NCBI GenBank assembly: GCA_030710605.1
Contig: CP092874.1
Location: 74,589,044 to 74,653,043, forward strand
Direction of reading: 5' to 3'
Length of the DNA stretch: 64,000 nucleotides
DNA from: Cordylochernes scorpioides
Taxonomy: Eukaryota; Arthropoda; Arachnida; Pseudoscorpiones; Chernetidae
Shown: one piece after another, positions 21,845-32,087 of the stretch
Layout of the letters: each line of letters starts with the position of its first letter
Position numbering within the stretch: the stretch's first letter is position 1
The notes under the pieces: model-generated
Seen by the model: only the letters and a program-made list of their open reading frames with translations
Database searches by the model: none
What the model was told of the DNA's origin: nothing
Translations under genes and position numbers: made by a program

Positions 21845-22840
21845 TTAGTACTGATCGTCCCGAACAGTCCATTGTACTGGAACAGCACCCCTGAAGGGTG
21901 CTAACTGGTTGTAGTGCACCACTTTGGGTTTAGACGTTGGGGTTTTCTGAATCCGATAGATGACATCATTGAGGCACTTGGTGATCTTGTAGGGTCCTTC
22001 CCATTGATACTGAATTTTAGGAGAAAGTCTTTTTTTCCGTTGAGGATTATGGAGCCAAACCATTTCACCCTCTTTGAAAGTCTTGTTGGAAGTCTTGACG
22101 TTGTACCTGTCTTTCATTTTCTCACTGGAAAAGTGAAGCCTTTCTCCTGCCCACTGGTGAATGGTCAGCATCCTTTCAAATGGGGCACCTACATTGTAGA
22201 TCTTCAACTTTCCTTTGGATCTTGTTGTCGGTCCCTTTCTCACTGAACATCGTGTACAGTTTCTGCAACATTTTTCAACATCAGTTCGACTTCCTGGCCA
22301 ACAAAATCTTTCTCTAACTTTGGCCAATATTTTTCTGATGCCGAAGTGATCTCCCGTGGGACTGCTATGCATCTCCTGGAGAGCCAAAGGTACATGAGAT
22401 CTGGGTAACACCAACTTCCAGATTTCATGCTTTCCATCCTCACTCTCCCATTTCCTGTATAAGACACCATCTCGCAGGGTCAAAGAATTCCAGAGGGACC
22501 AGAGACTTTTGGTTTTAGGACTGTGCGAGGCCACATCTTCCCAGCATGGTCTTTCACCTGATTCCTTCCAATTTATCACCGGCAAGATATCTCGGTCTTC
22601 ACGTTGAGATTTTCTTAAAGCTTGGCCAGTCCAGTGTTGCTCTTCCACTTCATTGCTTTCTTGCACTGTAACTTGCCTTACGCAAAATCTGTTTACAGCA
22701 CGAGAGCAATGTCCTCTTTGTGGAACACATGGCCTTCTTGATAAGGAATCAGCATTATCATTCCGTCTCCCATGGTTCTTTCTAGGGGCTGAGGTGGTTT
22801 TAGAATTTTCCGGACAGTTTCTTCTCATTGACATCTTCAC
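21845..22840 (-). pseudogene. Gypsy integrase remnant lacking its catalytic core
   Basis: The frame contains a zinc-knuckle tail (NCPENSKTTSAPRKNHGRR) joined directly to NDNADSLSRRPC, which normally lies between RNase H and integrase. The HHCC integrase finger follows (H-x3-H... CCRNCTRC). After GAPFERM the sequence jumps to IHQWAGERLHFSSEKMKDRY and the C-terminal GPYKI / HYNQLAPF region. The whole DDE catalytic core is therefore missing. Two separate internal deletions are visible, both keeping the frame. The upstream part is shared with 23763-24153 through the 391-bp duplication. Confidence 0.88.
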
Positions 22841-23762
22841 GCTAGACCACTCTGTGCTTACACCACATCAACTCCTGAACCTCCCCATCATAGGTGGCTG
22901 CCGCCTTCTCCGGCCACCCGACCTTCTCGCTCCTACCCGGTGGGTCAATGCCTGCATTAGGGACTTCGCTGGCCCTGCCCCTCCCCTCACTCGGCCTACG
23001 CGCTGCGCCCTGGCTGACGCCGCGTCGCTGACCAGCTTCTGCCGTCGTCTTATCGACGAAAATCTACGCGGGACCTACCGAGTAAACACCATCGGCCAGG
23101 CGGTAGTGCTGCGCGGGACGACTACGCCGTTCTTGCGAGTCATCACTCGAACTGCCCGTCGCATCTTAGAGCGTCCACGCCTGACTGCCCTGCCCATCAT
23201 CCAGTTCGCTAGAAGGTGGGAGGAAAATATAAACCTACCCATCAACATCGGCTGGTCGTCGCTCCGGCGCTGCGCCTTCTCCGGGCACAACGCGGACGTG
23301 GCAGTGAGGCTAGCTTTGCACGCCCTGCCCCATCCAGCCCATCCAGCATCGGCACATCAGTCTTGCATCGCCTGTGGGTCCGGCGACCTGTCGCTGGTTC
23401 ACAGGTACTGGTCCTGCCGCTACATCAGGCCTCTCATCAGGGAGGCATTTACCATCATCGGGCGGCCCCCTGACTTGCAGGGCTGGGTCTTCGGGCATGG
23501 CCTAGACGATGACGCCCTGGCCATCCTGGCGTCTGCCAAGACGCGCATCTATAGGCACTTCCTCGGCGCGGAACTGAGGAGTGTACAAGAAGACCCCCTC
23601 CTTGTCTAGAGGAGGACCCTCTCAAGGTGGGGAAGCCTTCCTTGCTGAAGATATTTGTATATATATTCCCCTACACTTTATATGCCCATTTACTCTTTTA
23701 TATTTTCTCCTTTGTAAAATTTGATTTAAAGAATCAATAAAATTGTTTAATTTGTCAATTTG
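22828..23762 (+). mobile_element. LINE 3' fragment inside the Gypsy element
   Basis: The coding part runs to the stop at 23607-23609. GC-rich codons give a LINE RT C-terminal region with a Cys-His finger (CIACGSGDLSLVHRYWSC, C-x2-C-x8-H-x4-C) and the tail LAILASAKTRIYRHFLG. The 3' UTR ends with ...AAGAATCAATAAAATTG and TTGTCAATTTG. The same 3' end occurs at 48771-49034, and a decayed one at 47390-47540. The fragment is 5'-truncated. It is flanked not by a short repeat but by 391-bp direct repeats of Gypsy sequence (22437-22827 and 23763-24153). Confidence 0.88.
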
Positions 23763-24508
23763 TCCTCACTCTCCCATTTCCTGTATAAAACTCCATCTCG
23801 CAGGGTCAAAGAATTCCAGAGGCGCCAGAGACTTTTGGTTTTAGGACTGTGCGAGGCCACATCTTCCCAGCATGTTCTTTCACCTGATTCCTTCCAATTT
23901 ATCACCGGCAAGATATCTCGGTCTTCACGTTGAGATTTTCTTAAAGCTTGGCCAGTCCAGTGTTGCTCTTCCACTTCATTGCTTTCTTGCACTGTAACTT
24001 GCCTTACGCAAAATCTGTTTACAGCACGAGAGCAATGTCCTCTTTGTGGAACACATGGCCTTCTTGATAAGGAATCAGCATTATCATTCCGTCTCCCATG
24101 GTTTTTTCTAGGGGCTGAGGTGGTTTTAGAATTTTCCGGACAGTTTCTTCTCACGTGGCCATATTGTCCACATCTCCAGCAATCGGTATCACCGCGTTGT
24201 TTTACTTTTCTGGGGCAAGTTGGAGAAATGTGATCAAGGGATCCATAAGTCCAGCAGCGGCCCCTTTTTCTTTCAGGCTTATCCTTAGAGTTATCTTGAC
24301 AGTTTTTCCTTATGTGGCCATTTTTTCCACATTTCCAGCAACCTGTATCACTGCGCTGTTTTACTTTTCGGGGGAGAGTTGGAGACATGTGATCATGAGC
24401 TCGACAGGTCCAGCAGCGACCCTTTTTTCTTTCTGGATTATCCAATTCAACTCGTCTAGCCACGCGGTAATTTTCCATTGTGGCTTGTTGGGCAGCTTCA
24501 TACTTCAT
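23747..24508 (-). pseudogene. Gypsy Gag nucleocapsid with duplicated zinc knuckles
   Basis: Four knuckle-like motifs in two duplicated pairs: CWTCRAHDHMSPTLP (last Cys lost), CWKCGKNGHIRKNC (intact), CWTYGSLDHISPTC (second Cys changed to Tyr) and CWRCGQYGHVRRNC (intact). Each pair is preceded by PERK-GRC. Then NHGRRNDNADSLSRRPC shows the fusion to the RNase H-integrase linker. The frame is shifted relative to the Gag frame upstream (24588-25313) and ends where the LINE fragment begins. Confidence 0.85.
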
Positions 24509-24587
24509 GGCTTGGACAAGGGTTTCTTGTAGAGTAGTCGCACTTGAAAGTCTGACAAACCTTTGGGTTTCAGGGTCTCCGATGGGA

Positions 24588-25313
24588 TCAATAAACTAAT
24601 GTTGGGCCATAAAAATCTTGTATTTCCGGAGGGCATGTTGGATAGGCTAATCTTGCTAGGCGTCGGATGTCGTGGGCCAAATCCTGCAAACTTTCTTTCT
24701 TATCTTGTAGTCTATTCTTGAACTTTACTAGATGAAGCTGTTGGTAGTGTTCTTCTCCATATCGGGACTCCAGAGCGTCAATCAGGGCGTTGAAGTCTAG
24801 GCGAAGTTGTTCCGGAATCATCTGGAGTACATCCACTGCAGGTCCATAAAGTGCAACAGCCAAAATTCTTGCCTTATCTCTAACGTTCCATTGGTTAGCT
24901 TGGGCAACCACATCGAACTGGGTTTTGAAGGAGGTCCAAGATGATTGTCCATCAAAGGTAGGAACTTTGACAAGAGGCCTACACGAATTATTATTTTCTT
25001 GCTGGAAAACCGGAGTTTTTGGATGGCCCGTTTCCACAGCAGTAAGTCTCTCTTCTAAAGCAGACATTTTATCTTTCATTTCTTCTTTTACAGAGGAGAT
25101 TTCGTCTTCTAAGCATTTGAATTTAAGCCCCAAGCTTTCTTTTAGCTCTTTATGTTGAGCTTGAAAAGTCTGATTTTGAGCTTGAATAGCCTCACGAGTT
25201 TCTTGATTTTGAGCTTGAAGAGCTTCACGAGTTTCTTGGTTTTGAGCTTGCAAAGCCTGGGTTTGAACTTGCATAGCCTTCAAAATTTCTTCCATTTTTC
25301 TGGTAAGTACCAT
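24588..25313 (-). pseudogene. Gypsy Gag, capsid region
   Basis: 241 codons from MVLTRKMEEILKAMQ. Residues about 18-50 are tandem QAQNQETREA-type repeats predicting a coiled coil. About 105-240 is a retrotransposon Gag capsid domain (VPTFDGQSSWTSFKTQFD, ALYGPAVDVL, LESRYGEEHY, LVKFKNRLQ). A frameshift/stop at about 24588 separates it from the knuckle part. In the parental element Gag would package the RNA; this copy cannot make the full protein. Confidence 0.88.
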
Positions 25314-25358
25314 AAATTATCCAGACTTCAGCTAAAGATCCCACTTCTGACACCAAAT

Positions 25359-25904
25359 TGTTGCGTTGTTGGTTGACAAATAATAACTTCCGTAGGTACA
25401 AAGGATCTTTAGGACTTTATTTAAGCCTAATCGATAAAATAATTACAGAAGAGTGCAAAAATAAAACAATAACAATAAAGAAAACAGCAGTTACAAACTC
25501 ACCAACTTGCAGCACAGTGAGGGAAAGCAGGAGCAGAACAGGAGACAGAAGTTCGTAGAACCTTCTAGAATCTTCCAGGAAGTACACCGGCGTCGGCGGT
25601 AAGCAGCAGTCCGACCTCTTGAGACAGCAGCGTTTGCTTGGAGTCCACCACGTAGCTTCGTACTTCTACTTCTTTTTCTTATCTTTCTTCCTTCTTGGCA
25701 TGAGTTTATCATCCCTATATATCCCGGAGTAGATATTTCTAGAACGGTCACGGTTGGTCAGCTAATCAGAAAGCTGCGAGCACCGAGCGTTGCGCAATAG
25801 CTTTGGATTGGCCAATCAGTTGTCTTCCGCTTTTTCTACATGATTCTTAAACGCTCTAGAACATTCTCTCTCCATCCGGAATGTGCTTTTATTTCTACGT
25901 AACA
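25359..25904 (-). repeat. 5' LTR of the deleted Gypsy element
   Basis: Partner of 21292-21833. Followed on the minus strand, after ATT, by the tRNA-Leu-type primer-binding site (25339-25356). Confidence 0.9.
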
Positions 25905-26086
25905 ATACTTAACATGTACTCTTTTAAATACTAGTTTGTTTCTCTCGCTTCTTTTATTTTGTTTATATATATTTCTGTTTTCTTTAGTTTTATACTATAA
26001 AACCGTATATAAACTAATTTTTTAAAATTAGTTTTTAAGTGTGTAAAAATATCATCTGTAATACAATATAATGCGGCTTATGTATG

Positions 26087-26271
26087 TAGAACGATGTTTG
26101 ACAATTTTACCACAAATGTTTCTTTTGAACGAAAAATCGAAATTTATTTAAAGGAGAATCATACTTCATCCCTAAGGATAGAAATAGTCGTTATTTCTCC
26201 ATGAAATAAATTTCGATTTTTCGTTCAAAAGAAACACGTGCGGTAAAATTGTCAAACGTCGTTCTATATCA
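26087..26271. repeat. Foldback MITE, family A (short copy)
   Basis: Inverted arms (GTAGAACGATGTTTGACAAT ... ATTGTCAAACGTCGTTCTA) with CGAAAAATCGAAATTTATTT and its mirror. The centre is deleted down to CATACTTCATCCCTAAGG. Upstream flank TACAATATAATGCGGCTTAT is shared in inverted form with the flanks near 4085 and 32845, so the repeat may extend further out. Confidence 0.85.
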
Positions 26272-26366
26272 TCTGTGTCATTATTATTAAGTATATTATC
26301 AGATATATTGTATGCATACTATTTTAGCATTAAAACGAGAATACATGAAGGAAAGCGTTTTAATAT

Positions 26367-26681
26367 TGCCACGTTTTTATTTTTAAAACGCTAATTTTAG
26401 TTTTGTAAAACTTTAATTTTAAAGTTTATTATTTTAAAAGTGAAATGTTTGTTAATGAAATAGATATTTTACCTAAACTCATTTTATTGCCGCTTTCTTT
26501 TACAAGCCATTTGTTTATGTATATTTTTACATATCGTTTTTATTGAGTTTTTACTAATTTAGTATGTACATCATTGACTTTTAATGAATGGAAAATAAAA
26601 ATGAAAATAAACACATGAAAAATTAAAATAACATTTTAAAGGAAATTATGTACAATTGAAAATTGTTTCTGTAACGTCTCA
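26367..26681 (-). repeat. 3' LTR of the full-length Gypsy element
   Basis: 315 bp, TGCCACG...GTCTCA as read on the plus strand, AT-rich. No difference from 30372-30686 was found by eye. Confidence 0.92.
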
Positions 26682-26701
26682 TATTCCCCTTCTTGAAGCA
26701 T

Positions 26702-29700
26702 TTATTCTCGGGTAATAAATGGTCGAAGTTGAGATATGTGAACGCGTCTTGCTTGCTTTTGGTCTTTCAGAGAGATATCGTAGGTTACATCAGATATCTT
26801 TTTTTGAATGACAAATGGTCCTTCATATTTTGGTGATGTCTTGATGAGACGAGGGTCGTTGAAGGCAATTTTTCTTATGACTAAGTCTCCTTCTTTAAAG
26901 ACATACTTGGGGTGATGGCTATCGTGTTTAATCTTCCACTTATTTCTACTTTGTTCTGTCCGCAGGCTAGCTTTCTTCCTGGCTTCTTCAATTGTAATTG
27001 GAGTTTGGTCGGCAAATTCGGGTACATTACCGATTCCATACATTAAGAAAAGCGGTGAAAAACCAGTCACGTCATGTGGTGTGGAATTATAATTTTTGAC
27101 AACTTGCGGTAACAATGAGCTCCATTTACATCTAGGTTTCTCTAGAACAGCTATTCTCAGTTTTGTCATTATCGTATCATTTAATTTCTCACAAATGCCA
27201 TTGCACTGAGGATGATAAGGCGAAGTATATGTGTGTTTAATTCCTTGTAAAGAAAGAAATTTGTTGAACTCTTTTGATATAAAATTTTTGCCATTATCTG
27301 TTAAGATAGTATTGATCGAATTAACAGATTTGATTATCTTATCAAGACATTGAGTGACAGCTTGAGCAGTGTTTGTTATTGTGGGATATGCCCATAGATA
27401 ACGAGTTGCGTGATCAACAAAAACTTGAATGAATTTATGCTTTGTGTTAGCTGCTGCTGTTCCCAGTACAATAGTGTCACAACCGATCATTTGTAATGGT
27501 TGGATATTTGACGTTGGAGTGATCATTTCTCCTAAAGTTGGTTCATGTCTGACCTTCACTAGTTGACAAGATTTACAAGATCGAACATAATTCTTGATAT
27601 CAGTTGTTATTCCTTTCCACCAATAACATTGAGTTATAAGTTTGCATGTTTTGGTTATTGATGGGTGACTCAATGAATCGTGATATTCTTCCAATATTTT
27701 TTTGGTAAGCGAGTTTGGGACAACTGCTTTAAAAACTCCTTTTTGTTTGATCATTACCACACCGTCGTGAGTGTGGGAATTTTTCAAGAAACTCAAATCT
27801 GAATTTTGTTGGTGTTCTTGAAGTTCTTGAGTTGCAATGTTAACAACTGGGAGTCTTGATAAGGCGTCAACATGAGTTTGTTGCTTTCCAGAACGATGAA
27901 CGATGTTACATGATTTCGAGGATAAACTAAGAATCCATCTAAAATACTTAGGTTTCGGTTTCTTCATGGTGAAAAGCCATTGGAGCGCCGCATGATCAGT
28001 GATGATTTCAAATGGTTGGTTTTCTATGTATACATGAAAGTGATCAGTTGCTTGTATTACGGCTAGGCATTCCATCTCATAAGCAGAATAATTCTCTTGG
28101 TGTGGTTGCAGTGTTTTGGAGTAATAAGCAATTACATGTTCCTCATTGTCTGGACCAATTTGTGTTAGGATTGCTCCAATTCCATATTTGGAGGCATCTG
28201 TATAAACTTTGGAGGGGTAGTCCGGGTTGTAAATAGCAAGGACAGGTTTTGTAGATAGTGCCATTTTAAGTTTAGCGAATGACTCCTCTACTTCCTCATT
28301 CCAGATGAAGGGCTGATTCTTCCGAGTGAGTCGAACCAAGGGGAATGAAATTTTAGAAAAGTCCTTCACAAATTTTCTGTAATAATTTGCCAATCCCATG
28401 AACTGACGAACTTTCTTTACAGTATCAGGTCTTGGAAAGTCTTGAATAGATTTTACTTTTCCTGGATCAGGTTTTAATTGATTGTGACTGATGATATGTC
28501 CGAGGTATTTTACTTCAGTTCTTCCAAAAATACATTTCGACAATTTTAATTTCATGTTGTACTGTCTTAATTTGTTAAAAACTTTACTAAGAAGCTCTAT
28601 GTGCTCTTGCCATGTTTTCGTGTACACCAATATGTCATCTTGGAAAGAGCAAGTTCCTTTCCATAATAATTCACCTAGAATATGTTGGATTATCCTTTGA
28701 AACGTTGAAGCAGCATTTTTTAAACCAAAGGGCATCACTAAAAACTCATAATGACCATCGTTTGTGACGAATGCAGTTTTTTGAATAGATTGCGGGTCCA
28801 TTTCGATCTGCCAATAACCCCATGCAACATCAAGGGTAGAGAAGAATCTGGATCCATGCAATCGATCAAACATGTCCTGTATGTGAGGTAGGGGTTGCCT
28901 GTCATCCAGTGTGATCTCATTAAGACGTCTGTAATCAATGCACATCCTTTTATTTCCATCCTTCTTGGGAACCATAACAACAGGAAATGCCCAAGGAGAA
29001 TCTGAAATTCTTATTAACTTGTGTTCGAGAAGTTCTTTAACTTGTTCAGCTATCTCTTCATACTCTTTTAGAGGATGACGATAGGGTCTAAGAGAAATTG
29101 GTTGTTCACTTTTCGTGATGATCTTATGTTGTATAGCTACTTTTCCCAAATCAATAGCATGCTGAGAAAATACATTCCTATTGTGTTCAAGTAATTCTTT
29201 TAATTCATGTTCTCTTATATCTTCTAGATGATTTACAAGAATTGGATTTTGTAATCCATCAAATTTGGTGTAAATTGTTTTGTCTCTGACATCTATTAAA
29301 AGATTAAAAATAGATGCAACATCTAATCCGATCAAGAGTGGATATTTAAAGTTCTTCATTACATGGAGAGTTACAGGTTTAATTAGTTTATCTATTCTTA
29401 CCTTGGTCTGAAGGCTTCCACATGTCCTGGTAACTCCATCCGCTTGGCTGATGTGAATGTCTGAATTTGGTTGAAGTTGAAGACGGGTTCGCTTGAACAA
29501 TCGCCAATTGATTATTGATACTGTTGCTCCAGTATCCACAAATGCTTGCGCAGGAATTCCATTTACTTCAACACTTATGTTGATAAGCTTGGAAGCTCCT
29601 TGTGTAGGGGTATTTGTCAAAGTACTTACATTCAACAATTCCGGGGCTCCGCATACTTGTTTCACTGAAGTGTTTTGATTAGGCCTATCCTTTTTATAAT

Positions 29701-30337
29701 TAGGATCATAATCCTCACAATCTGTGACCCAATGTTTAATTTTTATTCCCTTTTTCGAACATATTGGACACCAGAATGGGCAAACATTTTTTCTATTATC
29801 ATTATTTTTTGTCGCGAGATGTATTTTGTTTTTAGGCTTAAACTTAATTGAAGCCCTATTTTGTTCAATTGAAGCTGCAATATGAAACCATTTTGTGGCG
29901 TCAGTTGGCTGTGCAGCCACAATTAAATCTTTCCAATCATTTGGAAGTCCGTCTGTTAATAAATTAATTTTTTCCTCCTTCGTTAGATGGGTTTGGTTTA
30001 ACAGGCGAATTTTATCTTGAAAATAATTTTCTATTGATTCTTCTCGTTTTAATCTTCGATGTGATGCTGAGACAATTGGATTTGCGTTGTATGAACCAAA
30101 TCTTTGAATCAACTTTTCCTTTACAACTTCCCATCTTTTTATTGCAGGATTTGAAATAATCTCGTCTGCATACCATTCAAGTGCTGAATCTGTCAAGTAA
30201 TACATAAGATTTTTGATTTTTTCATCTTCTTTTAAAGAATTATTTTCAAAATCATATAATTTGATCCATGACTCAGGCCTAATTGCCGACTTCGAGCCGT
30301 TGAACTTTTGCAACCGGTTGTTTGGATTTTCCGCCAT
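26702..30337 (-). CDS. gag-pol: Gypsy Gag-Pol polyprotein (1211 aa)
   Basis: Start chosen at ATG 30337-30335 (MAENPNNRLQKF); the open frame runs upstream through the primer-site region without an ATG. Order: Gag (1-235) with a stretched zinc knuckle CPICSKKGIKIKHWVTDC (C-x2-C-x8-H-x4-C, about 190-207); aspartic protease AFVDTGATVSII (about 265-276); reverse transcriptase with LDVAWGYWQ (Asp about 503) and the catalytic box CSFQDDILVYT (about 563-573), FQDD rather than the usual YIDD/YVDD; RNase H (VYTDASKYGIGA, EMECLAV, TDHAAL); integrase with HHCC finger (H-x4-H...C-x2-C, about 886-924) and DD35E residues near D954, D1014 and E1050; C-terminal GPFVI / VHISQLRPF. All core catalytic residues are present and there is no env. 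Gag and Pol share one frame. Confidence 0.95.
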   Translation of the reverse strand: MAENPNNRLQKFNGSKSAIRPESWIKLYDFENNSLKEDEKIKNLMYYLTDSALEWYADEIISNPAIKRWEVVKEKLIQRFGSYNANPIVSASHRRLKREESIENYFQDKIRLLNQTHLTKEEKINLLTDGLPNDWKDLIVAAQPTDATKWFHIAASIEQNRASIKFKPKNKIHLATKNNDNRKNVCPFWCPICSKKGIKIKHWVTDCEDYDPNYKKDRPNQNTSVKQVCGAPELLNVSTLTNTPTQGASKLINISVEVNGIPAQAFVDTGATVSIINWRLFKRTRLQLQPNSDIHISQADGVTRTCGSLQTKVRIDKLIKPVTLHVMKNFKYPLLIGLDVASIFNLLIDVRDKTIYTKFDGLQNPILVNHLEDIREHELKELLEHNRNVFSQHAIDLGKVAIQHKIITKSEQPISLRPYRHPLKEYEEIAEQVKELLEHKLIRISDSPWAFPVVMVPKKDGNKRMCIDYRRLNEITLDDRQPLPHIQDMFDRLHGSRFFSTLDVAWGYWQIEMDPQSIQKTAFVTNDGHYEFLVMPFGLKNAASTFQRIIQHILGELLWKGTCSFQDDILVYTKTWQEHIELLSKVFNKLRQYNMKLKLSKCIFGRTEVKYLGHIISHNQLKPDPGKVKSIQDFPRPDTVKKVRQFMGLANYYRKFVKDFSKISFPLVRLTRKNQPFIWNEEVEESFAKLKMALSTKPVLAIYNPDYPSKVYTDASKYGIGAILTQIGPDNEEHVIAYYSKTLQPHQENYSAYEMECLAVIQATDHFHVYIENQPFEIITDHAALQWLFTMKKPKPKYFRWILSLSSKSCNIVHRSGKQQTHVDALSRLPVVNIATQELQEHQQNSDLSFLKNSHTHDGVVMIKQKGVFKAVVPNSLTKKILEEYHDSLSHPSITKTCKLITQCYWWKGITTDIKNYVRSCKSCQLVKVRHEPTLGEMITPTSNIQPLQMIGCDTIVLGTAAANTKHKFIQVFVDHATRYLWAYPTITNTAQAVTQCLDKIIKSVNSINTILTDNGKNFISKEFNKFLSLQGIKHTYTSPYHPQCNGICEKLNDTIMTKLRIAVLEKPRCKWSSLLPQVVKNYNSTPHDVTGFSPLFLMYGIGNVPEFADQTPITIEEARKKASLRTEQSRNKWKIKHDSHHPKYVFKEGDLVIRKIAFNDPRLIKTSPKYEGPFVIQKKISDVTYDISLKDQKQARRVHISQLRPFITRE

Positions 30338-30371
30338 TTTCTTTTTCCGTATCCCTTTCGACTGCGCCAAA

Positions 30372-30686
30372 TGCCACGTTTTTATTTTTAAAACGCTAAT
30401 TTTAGTTTTGTAAAACTTTAATTTTAAAGTTTATTATTTTAAAAGTGAAATGTTTGTTAATGAAATAGATATTTTACCTAAACTCATTTTATTGCCGCTT
30501 TCTTTTACAAGCCATTTGTTTATGTATATTTTTACATATCGTTTTTATTGAGTTTTTACTAATTTAGTATGTACATCATTGACTTTTAATGAATGGAAAA
30601 TAAAAATGAAAATAAACACATGAAAAATTAAAATAACATTTTAAAGGAAATTATGTACAATTGAAAATTGTTTCTGTAACGTCTCA
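30372..30686 (-). repeat. 5' LTR of the full-length Gypsy element
   Basis: Partner of 26367-26681; the last base on the minus strand is followed by TT and then the TGGCGCAG primer-site candidate. Confidence 0.92.
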
Positions 30687-31380
30687 ATATATATATATAT
30701 TTTTAAAATAATTATTTCTATACTTTTAATATAATAATTTTTCTATAAAATAAGCGCTTCCCTCTAGGTCTTCTTGTTTTAATGCTATATCTCGTTGTCG
30801 TCTGATATATTATTTCAGGTTAGAACAGAGGTTAAGCTAGATGATGCAATAAATTCCTACTTTGTATTCCAATCATTGATAGATGGGAATTCACTAAATC
30901 TCTTTCCACTTCCTTTAAGATCTGTCCATGAGTGTGTCTCTATATTCATCTCCAAACACTAGGAAATGGTAGCTAGCAATATTCATGTCTTCCTCGAGCT
31001 TCCTGCAGTCTTTTGATGACATTATTGGGTCTGAAAATGTCCGTGAATTCCTCCATTCTCGGCGGTCTTCCTTCCAAACCTCCATCCCTACATTGGTTGT
31101 TCTTAGGTAGAATGTGGAATCAAGAACGATTTTAATGTCCTTTCCTTTCTTTTCTACTTCAAACTTCTACCCAAGCCTTGTAATTCACCAATTGTTTATG
31201 TAAAATAGTTCTCTGAACTTAGTGTTGTTGTTTAACGCAACATCCCTTGTGGGGATATCGCGTCTGATTTTATGATAATAAATAAAATTAAAAAAGCACT
31301 CAGAGTGACAGAGACAAGATGTCCGAACATGCTGATTTTCATCCTTTCAGTCGTCTCCAGAAGGCCACATAGCTCCTCGA
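30687..31380. other. No supported gene
   Basis: AT-rich start, then mixed sequence. The minus strand near 31215-31260 (GGATGTTGCGTTAAACAAC) looks like another LINE 3' tail of the AAC/TTG type, but the body is too decayed to call. Confidence 0.35.
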
Positions 31381-31384
31381 TCAT

Positions 31385-31760
31385 CTTTTTCATATCTTCG
31401 AGGTAGAGCTAGAGAACAATTTTTTAAAAATCTCTCTCTGTAAATCCACCCTAAACCACCCCTGGTACACCCCCATTCCTAACGAATCTTCTTTCCACAC
31501 TCTTACTAGGCAAGAATAAACGGCGATTTTAAGATTACAAATAGGACATCTTAGAATTCTCAAATTTAATGTAAAAATCAAAACATTCCCGAAATGCCCT
31601 AAATGCGATTCCCAACCAGCCAGTCCTGAACATCTACTGAATTGTATCAAATCCTCCAAAAAAAGACCTCTGGGAAGATCCCAGGACTATAATAGAAAAG
31701 CTGAGACAATGGAACCTAATGGAGAAAGGAGATCTTTTAAACAACTTGAGGAATAAGCAA
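31385..31760 (+). pseudogene. LINE C-terminal remnant (RNase H/finger end)
   Basis: The plus strand gives LRTGHLRILKFNVK, then CPKCDSQPASPEHLLNC (C-x2-C-x8-H-x4-C finger) and a C-terminal tail EKLRQWNLMEKGDLLNNL. It ends in AAGCAACAACAACACAACAA. This is the usual end of LINE ORF2 proteins that carry an RNase H domain. It is 5'-truncated and interrupted upstream. Confidence 0.75.
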
Positions 31761-32087
31761 CAACAACACAACAACAGAGCTAGATGTATATAAAATGATG
31801 TATTAATGGGTAACTGTAAAATGAATAAAATTACGCTCTGTTAACTTTTGTAGCGACTCAAACTTATTTGAGAGATGCTTAAACATTTCATGCCACGTGA
31901 AAAGTTTTTATGTGTTTGTCTACTTCCGCATTTCGACAATATTTGACATAAGAAGGGGGAATTTTGTTGCAATGTAGAGTTAGGTCTGAAAGAAGTCACC
32001 CCGGAATATTATGATAACGATAAGTTAATGAATTCATATATCATATTTTCCTTACTACTACTATGTCAGTAGTATATTCGGTTCCAA

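Larger units (their letters stand above)
21292..25904 (-). mobile_element. Internally deleted Gypsy LTR retrotransposon
   Basis: LTRs 21292-21833 and 25359-25904 (TGTTGCG...GTAACA as read on the plus strand; roughly 97% alike by eye) are flanked by ATAC on both sides. Next to the 5' LTR on the minus strand is TGGTGTCAGAAGTGGGAT, complementary to the 3' end of tRNA-Leu (…CTTCTGACACCA), a primer-binding site. A polypurine tract (AAGGAGGGGGCAG) abuts the 3' LTR. The interior codes Gag and zinc knuckles, then jumps to the RNase H-integrase linker, so protease, RT and RNase H are absent; the integrase core is also deleted. A LINE fragment (22828-23762) is inserted. A solo LTR of this family lies at 58064-58592. 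Confidence 0.9.
26367..30686 (-). mobile_element. Full-length, young-looking Gypsy LTR retrotransposon
   Basis: LTRs 26367-26681 and 30372-30686 (315 bp each) look identical by eye. They start TGCCACG and end GTCTCA on the plus strand, with ATAT on each side of the element. On the minus strand TGGCGCAGTCGAAAGGGAT follows the 5' LTR, in the position of a primer-binding site; it is compatible with tRNA-Ser, though I could not verify this. One uninterrupted Gag-Pol frame fills the interior. Identical LTRs plus an open frame suggest a recent insertion that may still be competent. Confidence 0.93.
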
